A stretch of DNA of 64,000 bases, from positions 186,001-250,000 of the forward strand of contig NZ_JACIEJ010000007.1 in assembly GCF_014196795.1 (NCBI RefSeq). The letters run 5' to 3'. Shown here piece after piece: positions 24,988-35,011 of the stretch. Positions within the stretch are counted from its first letter, which is position 1. Each line of letters opens with the position of its first letter. A program made the translations under genes and the position numbers. The notes below the pieces were generated by a model. The model worked only from the letters and a program-made list of their open reading frames with translations. It was not told the DNA's origin and did not search any database. Source of the DNA: Sagittula marina (GTDB lineage: Bacteria > Pseudomonadota > Alphaproteobacteria > Rhodobacterales > Rhodobacteraceae).

Positions 24988-25449
24988 TCACATGGCCCGC
25001 GCGGCCTCCAGAACCTCTTCGGCGTGGCCGGGCACTTTGACCTTGCGCCATTCCCGCATCACCTGACCCGCGCCATCGATCAGGAACGTCGACCGCTCGA
25101 TGCCCATGAAGGTTTTGCCGTACATCTTCTTTTCCTTGAAGACACCCAGCCGCTCCGACAGGTCGCCGTCTTCGTCAGAGATTAGCGGCACGGTCAGATC
25201 CTTTTTCTTCATGAATTTTTCATGGCTGGCGATAGAATCCTTGGAAATGCCGAACACCTTCACACCCAATGCCTCGAACTCCGGGAGCAGCGCGGTGAAG
25301 GCTTCGTTTTCCTTCGTGCAGCCGGAAGTGTCATCGCGTGGATAAAAGAACAGCACGTACGCAGCCCCCTTCAGCGCGTCAGAGGAGACCTCGCCGTTGG
25401 TGGCGGGCAGGGTGAATGCGGGGGCCTCGAAAGGCGTCTGTTCGCTCAT
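24988..25449 (-). CDS. bcp: Thioredoxin-dependent thiol peroxidase, Bcp/PrxQ type
   Basis: The 153-residue protein is an atypical 2-Cys peroxiredoxin. The peroxidatic cysteine lies in FYPRDDTSGCTKENEAF, and the GIERSTFLIDGAG block is typical of Bcp. The usual resolving cysteine five residues after the peroxidatic one is replaced (CTKEN instead of CTxEAC), as in one-Cys variants of the subgroup. The ATG at 25449 was chosen because the family starts here; the open frame continues upstream into the divergent AsmA-like gene. It reduces hydroperoxides in the cytoplasm. Confidence 0.92.
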   Translation of the reverse strand: MSEQTPFEAPAFTLPATNGEVSSDALKGAAYVLFFYPRDDTSGCTKENEAFTALLPEFEALGVKVFGISKDSIASHEKFMKKKDLTVPLISDEDGDLSERLGVFKEKKMYGKTFMGIERSTFLIDGAGQVMREWRKVKVPGHAEEVLEAARAM

Positions 25450-25534
25450 GCGTGTAAACCTTGCTTGAAGTGATCTATGATGGACGGCACAGCCGATGCA
25501 TAACGGACAATAACGCGACAGGCACGGGCTTCCA

Positions 25535-28500
25535 GTGAGCGATGACACTCTGACAGAAAAACCACAAAAGCGGCGTGGACGCAGGGCTTTGCTCTGGGGC
25601 CTTGGCGTGCTGGTGGCCATGGCGGGTATTCTGGTCGCCGGCGGCTGGTACATGATCGGACGCGAGGTCGCGGCACCGCCCTGGCTGCGCGAAAAGATCG
25701 AACAGCGCATCGCGCAAAGCACACCTGGCATCGACATCGACTTTGGCCGGATGAGCCTTCGGGTCGAATCCGACGGTCTGGCGCGCGTCATCTTGTGGGA
25801 TGTCGCGCTGCGCAACGATCTGGGCGTGCTGGTCGCTGAGGTCAACGACGTCGAGGCGGCGATTGCACCGGTGTCGCTTCTGAATCGGCAATGGCAATTG
25901 CGTGAAGCGCGTATTTCCGGTGCCTTCGTGACGTTGCAACGGGATGAGACAGGGCGCATCGGTCTTGCCCTCGGCGATGCCTTCGCAGCTGGAACCCAGG
26001 TGCCCGATATTGGCCAGATCATCGCGCAGATTGACCGGATGGCCGAGGACCCAAGGCTGGCGCAGCTCGATCTTTTTCAGGCGGATGCGCTGACCTTACG
26101 TTACGAGGATCTGCGCGCCGGTCGGGGCTGGACCGCTGACGGTGGCCGCTTGCGGGTGACGCGCGAACGTCAGGCGCTGCGCATCGCGGGCGATGTGGCG
26201 CTGCTGTCAGGCGGGGCAGGCGTGGCGACCGTGGAGCTCGCCGCCTCCAGCAAGATTGGCGAAACGGCAGTCGACTTCGGCATGACGCTGGACGGTCTGG
26301 CCTCCAACGACATCGCCACCCAAAGCCCGGCGCTCGCCTGGCTCGACGCTCTGGACGCCCCGATCTCCGGTAGCTTGCGCTCCTCGCTTGGCAGTGATGG
26401 CGCATTGGGTGAAATGCGGGCGACGCTGGAAATTGGCGCGGGGGTTTTGCAGCCGCGTCAGGAAACCACGCCGTTGAAATTCGACGAGGCGCGCACCGCC
26501 TTTGTCTACGATCCGCACGCCGGGCTGCTCCGCTTTGATGAGATCCGCGTCAGGTCGAACCTGCTTCAGGTCGAAGCCTCCGGTGTCACTCAGCTCGAAG
26601 GGCTCGAACAGGGATGGCTCAGTGGCATGACCGGGCAGTTTACCTTTGGTGACATCGCCGTGGCCAAAGGACCGATGATGGAGCGACCCATCGCGTTGTC
26701 GGGGGCCGAAGTCGCCTTTCGCCTTGGGCTAAAGCCGTTTCGCGTCGACCTTGGATCGTTGCGCATCACCGACCCGCAATTTCCGGTCACCGCAACCGGC
26801 TGGATCGAGGCCGCACCCGAAGGCTGGGCGGCGTCCGTCGACACTCAAGTGGCCCGCACGACCCCGCAACAGGTGCGCGATTTCTGGCCGGCCAAGCTGA
26901 ATCCCAGGCCCCGGAAATGGGTGATGGAGAACCTGCTTGATGGCGAGGTCCGCGATGCAACCTTTGCGCTTCGGCTCGAACCCGGCATGCCCAAGCCAGA
27001 CACCTTCCTCGACCTGAGTTTCATCGACGGACGCGTGACCTATGCGCCGGGTCTGCCCGAGGTCAGTGGCGGCGCTGGTCGCCTGACCATCTACGACGGG
27101 CGTCTGGGTTTGCGTCTGGATCGTGGTCACATCGACATGGGCGATGCGGGGGAGGTCGCGCTGGACGGCTCCGTCTTCGTGATCCCGGATCTGAAACAGC
27201 GCCCCGCCACCGGCCAGTTGGAGCTGATGGCCGAAGGCCCGCTGGAGGCTGTGCTGACCTATGTGGACAACGACAAATGGCGCGTTCTCAGCAAGGCGGG
27301 TCGCACACCGCAACTGGCCACCGGGCGGGCAACGGTGCGTGGCCGTGTGTCCATCCCCCTGCGCAAGGGGCTGACGTTCGCGGATACAGACCTCGCCTTG
27401 ACTGGTCAGCTCTCTGACCTCGAAAGTGACAGCATCGTGCCCGGGCGGCGCCTGCGCGGCGAGGCGCTCGATGTGACGCTGAACAACGCCGCTTTGGCCG
27501 TGGCGGGTGGGGTAAGCTTTGATGGCATCCCCGCTGACGGGCAGTGGCGACAGACATTCGGCGGCGGTGGGTCTACCGTGACGGCAAAGGTCACGATCAC
27601 ACCCGACAGCCTTGCGACCCTTGGCATTCGCTTGCCCGATGGGATGCTGCGCGGCAAGGGTACCGGCGATCTGACGCTGACCTTGCCGCCGGGCGGCACG
27701 CCGCGTTTCGTGGTGGAAAGCGATTTGGCCGGTCTGGCACTGGCCATCCCCCAGATCGGCTGGTCCATGTCCTCCGGCACGCGCGGCAAGTTCCGCGTGG
27801 CGGGCCGCCTCGGGACACCGGTAGAAATCGACGAGATGACGCTGACAGGCGGCGGGCTGGACGCCGATGGCCGCGTGGTTCTGAACGCGGCTGGGGCCTT
27901 TGATCGGCTGGAGCTGACCCGCTTGCGTGTCGGCAAGTGGCTGGATGTGGCGGGGCGTCTGCGTGCGCGTGGACGGAACGCCGCCCCTGCGGTGGAGATC
28001 ACCTCCGGCAAGGTCGATCTGCGCGACGCGCCCATCGGCTCCGGCGGCGCTGGCGGTGGCGGCACCACAGGCGGCGGCGCGCCGATCACGCTGGCGCTCG
28101 ACAGCCTGCGCGTCACCAACACCATCGAGCTGCGCGCGTTCCGCGGCAACTTCGACACGACGGGCGGATTGTCAGGCAATTTCAGCGCACAACTCGGCGG
28201 CGAAGCACCCGTGGGGGGCGAGGTCGTGCCCCAGAACGGGGGCAGCGCCTTCCGCATCCGGGGCGAGGACGCGGGCGACATCCTGAAGGCCGCAGGCCTT
28301 CTCAAAACCGTGCAGGACGGCACCTTCAGTCTCGATCTGGCCCCTGTGCGCGGTCAGACGGGCAGCTTCGATGGCCTGCTCAAGGTCGCGGGCGCCCGGC
28401 TGCAAAAGGCGCCGACCATCGCCTCGCTTCTGGATGCGATCTCCGTCGTTGGGATTCTGGACCAACTCAACGGGCCGGGGATCTTCTTTTCCGATGTTGA

Positions 28501-28813
28501 GGCGCGCTTTCGCCTGACCCCCGGCCAGGTGATCCTGACACAAAGCAGCGCGGTCGGCCCGTCCATGGGTATTTCGCTGGACGGATACTACAATCTGACC
28601 TCCGGCGAGATGGACATGCAGGGCGTGCTCTCTCCGATTTACGTGGTGAATGCGGTTGGGCGGCTGTTCTCGCGAAAGGGCGAAGGGCTGATTGGCTTCA
28701 ACTTCACCCTCGGCGGCACGGTGGCCGACCCGAGCGTTTCGGTGAACCCGCTTTCCGCCTTGACCCCGGGCATGTTCCGCGACATCTTCCGCCGCCCGCC
28801 ACCAGAGCTGTAA
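25535..28813 (+). CDS. Large AsmA-like/DUF3971 (YhdP-type) membrane-anchored protein
   Basis: The 1092-residue protein has an N-terminal basic stretch, one transmembrane helix (~18-40) and a very long periplasmic region rich in beta structure. The C-terminus has the AsmA_2 signature (LDAISVVGILDQLNGPG, then VVNAVGRLFSRKGEGLIGFNF). Proteins of this group (YhdP, TamB, AsmA) are thought to form hydrophobic grooves that carry phospholipids between inner and outer membranes. A short glycine-rich stretch (GSGGAGGGGTTGGG) lies near residue 840. The start is a GTG. It is followed 36 bp later by queA on the same strand. Confidence 0.88.
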   Translation: MSDDTLTEKPQKRRGRRALLWGLGVLVAMAGILVAGGWYMIGREVAAPPWLREKIEQRIAQSTPGIDIDFGRMSLRVESDGLARVILWDVALRNDLGVLVAEVNDVEAAIAPVSLLNRQWQLREARISGAFVTLQRDETGRIGLALGDAFAAGTQVPDIGQIIAQIDRMAEDPRLAQLDLFQADALTLRYEDLRAGRGWTADGGRLRVTRERQALRIAGDVALLSGGAGVATVELAASSKIGETAVDFGMTLDGLASNDIATQSPALAWLDALDAPISGSLRSSLGSDGALGEMRATLEIGAGVLQPRQETTPLKFDEARTAFVYDPHAGLLRFDEIRVRSNLLQVEASGVTQLEGLEQGWLSGMTGQFTFGDIAVAKGPMMERPIALSGAEVAFRLGLKPFRVDLGSLRITDPQFPVTATGWIEAAPEGWAASVDTQVARTTPQQVRDFWPAKLNPRPRKWVMENLLDGEVRDATFALRLEPGMPKPDTFLDLSFIDGRVTYAPGLPEVSGGAGRLTIYDGRLGLRLDRGHIDMGDAGEVALDGSVFVIPDLKQRPATGQLELMAEGPLEAVLTYVDNDKWRVLSKAGRTPQLATGRATVRGRVSIPLRKGLTFADTDLALTGQLSDLESDSIVPGRRLRGEALDVTLNNAALAVAGGVSFDGIPADGQWRQTFGGGGSTVTAKVTITPDSLATLGIRLPDGMLRGKGTGDLTLTLPPGGTPRFVVESDLAGLALAIPQIGWSMSSGTRGKFRVAGRLGTPVEIDEMTLTGGGLDADGRVVLNAAGAFDRLELTRLRVGKWLDVAGRLRARGRNAAPAVEITSGKVDLRDAPIGSGGAGGGGTTGGGAPITLALDSLRVTNTIELRAFRGNFDTTGGLSGNFSAQLGGEAPVGGEVVPQNGGSAFRIRGEDAGDILKAAGLLKTVQDGTFSLDLAPVRGQTGSFDGLLKVAGARLQKAPTIASLLDAISVVGILDQLNGPGIFFSDVEARFRLTPGQVILTQSSAVGPSMGISLDGYYNLTSGEMDMQGVLSPIYVVNAVGRLFSRKGEGLIGFNFTLGGTVADPSVSVNPLSALTPGMFRDIFRRPPPEL

Positions 28814-28849
28814 TGCTTTCTTTTTTCTCAAATTTCAAAAGGCTAGCCG

Positions 28850-29896
28850 ATGAAGTTGAGCGATTTTGACTTTGATTTGCCAGAACGGCTGATCGCAACC
28901 CGTCCGGCGCGGCCGCGGACCTCGGCGCGTTTGCTGGTGGCGCAACGCGACGGGCTGACCGATGCGCGCGTGTCAGACCTTGCGCAATGGCTGCGGCCCG
29001 GTGACCGGCTCGTCCTGAACGACACCAAGGTTATCCCCGCACGCCTGTTCGGCACACGTCGCCGCATGTCAGAGCAGGGCGAAACCTCGGCCCAGATCGA
29101 CGTGACCCTGCTGGAGCCTCGCGCCGACGGGATGTGGGCCGCGCTGCTCAAGCCGCTGAAAAAGGTCCGCGACGGCGAGGTGATCCGCTTTTCCGACAGC
29201 TTGTCCGCGACGGTCGAAGGGCGCGAAGACGGGCAGGGGCTGTTGCGCTTCAACCTTGTGGGCGAAGATTTTGACGCCGCGCTGAACGCCGCCGGGGCGA
29301 TGCCGCTGCCACCCTATATTGCGGCCAAACGTCCCGCCGATGCGCAGGATCACGACGACTACCAGACCGTCTGGGCGCGCAATCGCGGCGCTGTTGCCGC
29401 GCCCACCGCGTCCTTGCATTTCGATGACGCGCTTTTGGCCGAGCTTTCAGCCATGGGCGTGACCTTCACCCATGTCACGCTGCATGTGGGCGCGGGCACC
29501 TTCCTGCCGGTGAAGGTCGAGGACGTGACCACCCACAAGATGCACGGCGAATGGGGCGAGGTCACGCCACAGGCCGCCTCCGAGATCGCCGCCACCAAGG
29601 CCGCAGGCGGGCGCGTGATCCCCGTCGGGACCACCGCTCTGCGCCTGATCGAAAGCGCGGCCCGGCAGGGAACGATTGCGCCCTTCGAGGGCGTCACCGA
29701 CATCTTCATCTACCCCGGCTTCACATTTCATGTGTCTGACGCGCTGATGACCAACTTTCACCTGCCAAAGTCGACCCTGCTCATGCTGGTCTCGGCCTTG
29801 GTCGGGCAGGACCGTGTCCGCGAGATTTATGACCATGCGGTAACCAATGATTACCGATTTTTCTCGTATGGCGATGCATCCTTGCTGATCCCCTGA
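28850..29896 (+). CDS. queA: S-adenosylmethionine:tRNA ribosyltransferase-isomerase
   Basis: The 348-residue protein matches QueA along its full length: [16 protein letters not shown] at the N-terminus, [45 protein letters not shown] and [17 protein letters not shown]. It moves the ribosyl group of S-adenosylmethionine to 7-aminomethyl-7-deazaguanine in tRNA, giving epoxyqueuosine, the penultimate step of queuosine synthesis. No other queuosine gene is adjacent. It may share a transcript with the AsmA-like gene. Confidence 0.96.
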   Translation: MKLSDFDFDLPERLIATRPARPRTSARLLVAQRDGLTDARVSDLAQWLRPGDRLVLNDTKVIPARLFGTRRRMSEQGETSAQIDVTLLEPRADGMWAALLKPLKKVRDGEVIRFSDSLSATVEGREDGQGLLRFNLVGEDFDAALNAAGAMPLPPYIAAKRPADAQDHDDYQTVWARNRGAVAAPTASLHFDDALLAELSAMGVTFTHVTLHVGAGTFLPVKVEDVTTHKMHGEWGEVTPQAASEIAATKAAGGRVIPVGTTALRLIESAARQGTIAPFEGVTDIFIYPGFTFHVSDALMTNFHLPKSTLLMLVSALVGQDRVREIYDHAVTNDYRFFSYGDASLLIP

Positions 29897-30035
29897 AATC
29901 GTCCCTCACGATGTCCGGCGGGCGGCGTTTTTCGCCGCGATTGGTCGCACATTGACATCGAATCGTGACATGGGTCGCATAGGGCCAACCGACAGCCGCC
30001 GCACTCCGGCAGGCTAGATAAAAGGAATTGACGCG

Positions 30036-31280
30036 ATGTTAGGCGTTTTGGGAAATTCATGGGCGCTCCTGCTTGGGATGTTGCTCTTGATGGTTGGCAA
30101 CGGTTTGCAGGGCTCCCTGCTGGGTGTGCGCGGGGCCGAGGCGGGCTTCTCCTCGGGGACCATGTCCATCGTGATGTCGGCCTACTTTGCCGGCTTCCTC
30201 TTTGCGTCGAAAATGGCGCCAGAATTGATCCGGCGCGTGGGACACGTCCGGGTCTTTGCTGCGCTCGGCTCGTTCATTTCCGCCGTGCTTATCTTGTTTC
30301 CGGCGTTGCAGCATCCGGCCGCCTGGGTGTTGGGGCGTCTGGTGCTCGGCTTTTGCTTTTGCGGCGTCTACGTGACCGCCGAAAGCTGGCTGAACAACAC
30401 CGCCAGCAACGAGACGCGCGGGCAGACGCTGTCTGCTTACATGATCGTGCAAATGGCCGGGATCATTATCGCGCAGGGCTTGCTTTTGGTGCCTGACGTG
30501 TCTGGCTTCCTGCTCTTCATCATCCCATCCGTGCTGGTTTCCATATCGTTTGCGCCAATTCTGCTGTCGATTTCACCAACGCCGGCTTTTGAATCCACCA
30601 AGCGTATGACGCTCAAACAGCTTTACGCGATCTCTCCGCTGGGGATGGTGGGCATATTCTTGCTGGGCGGCGTGTTTGCCGCACAATTCGGCATGGCAGC
30701 GGTCTATGCGACCGAGGCCGGCATGACCCTCGTGCAGACATCCATCTTTATCGCGGCCTTCTACGTGGGCGCGCTCATCATGCAGTATCCGCTGGGCTGG
30801 ATTTCCGACCGGGTCGACCGCCGCGGGCTTGTGCTGGTGGTGGCTGCCGGTGGCGCGGCCGCCGCGGTCATGGGTGTCATTGTCAGCAACTTCTGGATGA
30901 TCTCGTTCGCCGCGCTCGTCATTGGTGGCGCGTCCAACCCCCTGTATTCATTGCTGATCGCCTACACCAATGACTTTATGGAGGTTGAAGATATGGCCGC
31001 TGCCTCCGCCGGTCTGTTGTTCATCAACGGTGTCGGCGCCATCACCGGCCCGCTGATTATCGGTTACGTCATGCAGTGGGCGGGACCGGCGGCCTTCTTC
31101 GCGCTGATTGCGGGTCTTCTGACAATGGTGTCTGCCTACGCCGCGTATCGGATGACACAGCGTCCGGCGCCTGATGTGGACCAGACCGGGGCCTATGCGC
31201 CGCTGGCACCGCAAAGCTCGCCAATGGCCATGGAGTTCGCGCAAGAATATTTCATAGATCAGGCTGAAGAGGACGAATAA
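30036..31280 (+). CDS. MFS transporter (YcaD-like)
   Basis: The 414-residue protein has 12 hydrophobic segments and a ~40-residue acidic cytoplasmic tail. The first loop motif is degenerate, while the central GWISDRVDRRGLVL corresponds to the MFS motif after TM8. It resembles the YcaD/UMF2 branch. AAGGA precedes the ATG. Its substrate is unknown and no metabolic partner is next to it. Confidence 0.87.
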   Translation: MLGVLGNSWALLLGMLLLMVGNGLQGSLLGVRGAEAGFSSGTMSIVMSAYFAGFLFASKMAPELIRRVGHVRVFAALGSFISAVLILFPALQHPAAWVLGRLVLGFCFCGVYVTAESWLNNTASNETRGQTLSAYMIVQMAGIIIAQGLLLVPDVSGFLLFIIPSVLVSISFAPILLSISPTPAFESTKRMTLKQLYAISPLGMVGIFLLGGVFAAQFGMAAVYATEAGMTLVQTSIFIAAFYVGALIMQYPLGWISDRVDRRGLVLVVAAGGAAAAVMGVIVSNFWMISFAALVIGGASNPLYSLLIAYTNDFMEVEDMAAASAGLLFINGVGAITGPLIIGYVMQWAGPAAFFALIAGLLTMVSAYAAYRMTQRPAPDVDQTGAYAPLAPQSSPMAMEFAQEYFIDQAEEDE

Positions 31281-31395
31281 TTACGCCGGCACTCTTGCGT
31301 TTTTGTTAGAATGTGACAGGAATTGTGATTAGGCAGGGCAGAGACGCTGTGCGTAACGTGGTGCGACTGACGACAGGACCGCTCAGGAGGATGAC

Positions 31396-31983
31396 ATGGT
31401 GGGGCCGGAAGAAATTCTTGCGTTTTGGTTGGACGACGTCGGACCCGAGGGCTGGTACAAACAGGACGAAACGCTGGATGCCACAATCCGGGACCGCTTT
31501 GGAAAAACCTGGGAAGGGTTGATGCAGGGGCGGTTCGGCCTCTGGCTGACATATCCCTCCGGCGTTTTGGCCTACATCATCCTTGCGGACCAGTTCCCGC
31601 GCAACATGTTCCGGGGCGACGGCAAATCCTTTGCGTCGGACCAGATTGCGTTGGCCGCCGCCAAGCAGGCCATTCACCGCGGCTGGGATCTGAAAATCGA
31701 CGAACCGTCGCGGCAGTTCTTTTACCTGCCGTTGATGCACGCTGAAAACCTGTGCGATCAGGACCGCTGTGTGCGCTTGATGAAAGAGCGGATGCCAGAG
31801 GGCGGGGACAGCAATTTGCTGCACGCCCGGGTCCACCGCGAAGTTATCCGCATGTTCGGACGCTTCCCCTATCGCAACGAGGCTTTGTCGCGGAAGACCA
31901 CCCAGGCGGAGGCCGACTACATGGCGCAGGGCGGCTACGCCCAGACGCTGCGCGAGATGCAGGCAGAGCGGGAAGCTGCCTGA
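31396..31983 (+). CDS. DUF924 family protein
   Basis: The 195-residue protein has the DUF924 pattern: EEILAFWLDD near the start, ILADQFPRNMFRGD and FYLPLMHAENLCDQDRC in the middle, and FGRFPYRNEALSR near the end. It is predicted to be an all-helical, TPR-like soluble protein of unknown function. GGAGG lies just before the ATG. It stands between an MFS transporter and a dihydrolipoyl dehydrogenase, with no clear functional link. Confidence 0.88.
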   Translation: MVGPEEILAFWLDDVGPEGWYKQDETLDATIRDRFGKTWEGLMQGRFGLWLTYPSGVLAYIILADQFPRNMFRGDGKSFASDQIALAAAKQAIHRGWDLKIDEPSRQFFYLPLMHAENLCDQDRCVRLMKERMPEGGDSNLLHARVHREVIRMFGRFPYRNEALSRKTTQAEADYMAQGGYAQTLREMQAEREAA

Positions 31984-31990
31984 CCGATCA

Positions 31991-32011
31991 GGGGCGGGGT
32001 CAACCCGCCCC
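31991..32011. terminator. GC-rich hairpin after the DUF924 gene
   Basis: GGGGCGGG (31991-31998) and CCCGCCCC (32004-32011) form a perfect 8-bp stem with a 5-base loop, 8 bases past the DUF924 stop codon. No T run follows, so termination is plausible but unproven. Confidence 0.4.
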
Positions 32012-32097
32012 GATGGGGTCCGAACAACCGAAAAGCGGTTGGGATTGGCGAAGATGCGGGCTAGCCTTGGGCCGGGAAACCGGCAGGGAGGGCCGCA

Positions 32098-33474
32098 ATG
32101 CAAACCTATGATATGGTGGTGATCGGGGCTGGCCCTGGCGGCTATGTCTGCGCGATCCGTGGCGCGCAGCTTGGGCTGAAGGTGGCCGTTGTGGAACGTG
32201 AACACCTTGGCGGCATTTGTCTGAACTGGGGCTGCATCCCGACGAAGGCGTTGCTGCGCTCTGCAGAAGTTTTCCACCTGATGCACCGCGCGGCCGAGTT
32301 CGGGCTGAGCGCAGAAGGTCTGAATTTCGACCTCGACAAAGTGGTCAAACGCTCGCGCGGGATCGCAAGACAACTGAACTCTGGCGTTGGCCATTTGTTG
32401 AAAAAACACAAGGTGGACGTGATCATGGGCGCGGCGCGGCTGGATCGGCCGGGGCGCGTGCGCATTGATGACAAAGTGCTGGAGTCCAAGGCCATCGTGC
32501 TGGCCACAGGCGCACGCGCGCGCGAGCTGCCGGGCCTTGAGGCCGATGGCGACAAGGTCTGGACCTACAAACATGCGATGTCCCCGCCTCGGATGCCAAA
32601 GCGGCTTCTGGTGATCGGCTCCGGGGCGATCGGTATCGAATTTGCATCGTTTTACAACGCGTTGGGGGCTGACGTGACGGTGGTCGAAGTCATGGATCGC
32701 ATCCTTCCGGTGGAGGATGCAGAGATTAGCGCCTTCGCCAGAAAACAATTTGAAAAGCAAGGCATGACCATCCTCGAAGGGGCCAAAGTTGCCGGTCTGG
32801 ACCGCAGCGGTCCCGGTGTCGTGGCCAAGGTCGAGGTCGCCGGAGAAACGTCAAGCCTTGACGTGGACACGGTGATCTCCGCAGTTGGCATTGTCGGAAA
32901 TGTAGAAGATCTGGGTCTCGACACCATGGGCATACGCGTCGAGCGCAGCCACGTGGTGACCGACGCCATGTGCCGCACGGGGGTGGAGGGCATTTACGCC
33001 ATTGGCGACGTGGCCGGCGCCCCTTGGTTGGCGCATAAAGCCAGCCACGAGGGCGTCATGGTGGCAGAGCTGATCGCGGGTGGAACCCCGCACGCCTTGG
33101 ACCCGGACACCATCGCCGGATGCACCTATTGCCAGCCGCAGGTGGCCTCTGTCGGGCTGACGGAGGCGCAGGCACGTGAAAAAGGCATCGACGTGAAGGT
33201 CGGTCGCTTTCCCTTTATAGGCAACGGCAAGGCCATCGCCTTGGGGGAGCCGGAGGGCATGGTGAAAACCGTGTTTGACGCGCGGACCGGCGCGCTGCTC
33301 GGCGCGCATATGGTGGGGGCCGACGTCACCGAGCTGATCCAGGGCTACGTTATCGGTCGCCAGCTTGAGACAACGGAGGAGGACCTGATGCAGACCATCT
33401 TCCCGCATCCGACCCTGTCAGAGATGATGCACGAATCCGTTCTGGACGCATGGGACCGAGCCATCCATTTCTGA
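32098..33474 (+). CDS. lpdA: Dihydrolipoyl dehydrogenase (E3)
   Basis: The 458-residue flavoprotein has the FAD motif GAGPGGYVCAIRGAQLG, the redox-active disulfide in GGICLNWGCIPTKALL, an NAD-binding GSGAIGIEF and the C-terminal His-Glu region (HPTLSEMMHESV). It reoxidises lipoyl groups of 2-oxoacid dehydrogenases or the glycine cleavage system. No E1 or E2 gene is nearby, so it is a stand-alone copy. It converges on the HD-domain gene with only 8 bp between the stop codons. Confidence 0.96.
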   Translation: MQTYDMVVIGAGPGGYVCAIRGAQLGLKVAVVEREHLGGICLNWGCIPTKALLRSAEVFHLMHRAAEFGLSAEGLNFDLDKVVKRSRGIARQLNSGVGHLLKKHKVDVIMGAARLDRPGRVRIDDKVLESKAIVLATGARARELPGLEADGDKVWTYKHAMSPPRMPKRLLVIGSGAIGIEFASFYNALGADVTVVEVMDRILPVEDAEISAFARKQFEKQGMTILEGAKVAGLDRSGPGVVAKVEVAGETSSLDVDTVISAVGIVGNVEDLGLDTMGIRVERSHVVTDAMCRTGVEGIYAIGDVAGAPWLAHKASHEGVMVAELIAGGTPHALDPDTIAGCTYCQPQVASVGLTEAQAREKGIDVKVGRFPFIGNGKAIALGEPEGMVKTVFDARTGALLGAHMVGADVTELIQGYVIGRQLETTEEDLMQTIFPHPTLSEMMHESVLDAWDRAIHF

Positions 33475-33482
33475 ACCCCGAC

Positions 33483-34670
33483 CTAGGCCTTGGCGCCTTG
33501 CAGGCTGTCGATCATGTCGTGGACCTTCGGGGCGATCCAGTCCCACAGCGCGGGGGCGCCTGCTGCGATCTTTGAGCCAACGGCCCTGTCGAACGTATCG
33601 CGCGTCACGTTGTATTCGACCCATGACCCGCCGCCAGAGGCCAGGTTCTGGTTTGGCGGGTTGAAGCGGTCGAGCGATTTGGCAAAGCGCGCCTCGGGGC
33701 TCTCATTCGCCTCGAACTCGGACCAAAGCGCGCGCAACGGTTGCCCTTCCTCTCCGAGCAGGCCGAAAAGACGGTCAGCCGCTGCGATTTCGGCGGCCTC
33801 GACAGCGGCGGTATCAACCGCGCCAAAGACCGGAACGTCGCCCGCGTCGATTTCCACAAGATCGTGCAGCAGAAGCATGGTGATGACCTTGGCGGCATCG
33901 ATGGGCTGCGGCGCATGTTCGGACAGGATCAGGGCATACAGCGCCACATGCCAGGAATGTTCGGCACTGTTTTCACGCCGCGCGCCTTTCAGCACGAGCG
34001 TGGCGCGGTTGACCCGCTTGAGCCGGTCAGCCTCTGCCAGAAAGGCGAGGCGGTTGTTCAGCGGCCCAGCGGCTGGCGCCTCACCGGCCATGAGAGCGCG
34101 TGTATGCGCGTCCAGAGCGGGCCAATCTTGGGCCATGCGCCGTGCACGGCCTTCGGTCAGCGTATGTCCGGCGATTTCGGGGTGGTCAGCGTGCCATTCG
34201 GGCGCGCAAAAGACCTGCAAGATCGGCTGCATGTGATCGACGCGCTTGGCAAACACAGCTGTGGGGGTGGCGTTCTCCTCGAACTCCTGCCAAAGCGCGT
34301 GTAGATGTGCGCCCTGGTCCGGCGGTAACAGCCCGAACAGGCGCACCGCAGCGGCGTTTTCCTTGCGGGCGATCTCATGCGGGTCATGCGCCACGGCGAC
34401 GGAGTGGTCACCCGCGTCAATTTCCACAATGTCATGGATCAAAAGCATGGCGATGGCGCGGCTCAGGTCACAGCCCTCGGGCATATCCGGCGCAAGGATC
34501 AGCGCCCAGAGCGCCACATGCCAGCTGTGTTCGGCCACGTTTTCGGGTCGCGACAGATCGAGCAGCACGTTATGACGTTCCACACCCTTGAGCGCGTCAG
34601 CCTCGCCAAGAAAGGTCATTTGCCGGTCAAGCCGGCGCAAGTCAGTGGGCTCAGTCATACCGGATCTCAC
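33483..34670 (-). CDS. Protein with two tandem HD phosphohydrolase domains (YfbR-like)
   Basis: The 395-residue protein is an internal duplication. The first half has NVAEHSWHVALWALIL and MLLIHDIVEIDAGD; the second has NSAEHSWHVALYALIL and MLLLHDLVEIDAGD. Both keep the His...His-Asp...Asp metal residues, the last Asp being in KRVDHMQ and KSLDRFN. Single-domain relatives are around 200 residues and include 5'-nucleotidases such as YfbR. The GTG at 34670 overlaps the upstream stop (GTGA); an ATG at 34658 is an alternative start. Both sites look active, but nucleotide monophosphate hydrolysis is only inferred. Confidence 0.87.
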   Translation of the reverse strand: MRSGMTEPTDLRRLDRQMTFLGEADALKGVERHNVLLDLSRPENVAEHSWHVALWALILAPDMPEGCDLSRAIAMLLIHDIVEIDAGDHSVAVAHDPHEIARKENAAAVRLFGLLPPDQGAHLHALWQEFEENATPTAVFAKRVDHMQPILQVFCAPEWHADHPEIAGHTLTEGRARRMAQDWPALDAHTRALMAGEAPAAGPLNNRLAFLAEADRLKRVNRATLVLKGARRENSAEHSWHVALYALILSEHAPQPIDAAKVITMLLLHDLVEIDAGDVPVFGAVDTAAVEAAEIAAADRLFGLLGEEGQPLRALWSEFEANESPEARFAKSLDRFNPPNQNLASGGGSWVEYNVTRDTFDRAVGSKIAAGAPALWDWIAPKVHDMIDSLQGAKA

Positions 34671-34948
34671 AGGTGTTCGTTGTCGACGCCGGGGGCAATG
34701 GCGGTGGGGATGGCCTCACCCTTTTTCTTTGCCTCCAGCGCACGTTGCACATGGTCGGTCAGAAAGCTTCGGGCGCGACGCTCCGCCAGCCGGATACGCA
34801 CCGCAGCGCGAAAGATCTCTTCGGAGGAGGGGGAAGATGCGCCCAGAACCGCTGCGACCTGATCGGGCAGGTTTTCATCACCCAGCGCATCCATTGCCTT
34901 GATGACATCCTGGGCAAGCTTGTCGGCAAGCTCATCGACTACAGACAT
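34667..34948 (-). CDS. Conserved small hypothetical protein
   Basis: The 93-residue protein is predicted to be helical and soluble (VDELADKLAQDVIKAMDAL, then LAERRARSFLTDHVQRALEAKKKG). I do not recognise a named family. It overlaps the HD-domain gene by 4 bp, which supports it being real and co-translated. It has no signal peptide, membrane helix or cysteine. Confidence 0.7.
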   Translation of the reverse strand: MSVVDELADKLAQDVIKAMDALGDENLPDQVAAVLGASSPSSEEIFRAAVRIRLAERRARSFLTDHVQRALEAKKKGEAIPTAIAPGVDNEHL

Positions 34949-34965
34949 GGCGGTCTCCGGTCACG

Positions 34966-34988
34966 GCTGACGCCGGGATGGCGTCAGC
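34966..34988. terminator. 9-bp perfect hairpin between hydrolase and small protein genes
   Basis: GCTGACGCC (34966-34974) and GGCGTCAGC (34980-34988) pair perfectly around GGGAT. The hairpin lies ~24 bases after the minus-strand alpha/beta hydrolase stop and before the small hypothetical gene. It could end the hydrolase transcript, though no T run follows. Confidence 0.45.
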
Positions 34989-35011
34989 ACAATGCTGGTC
35001 TGCCCGCGCTT

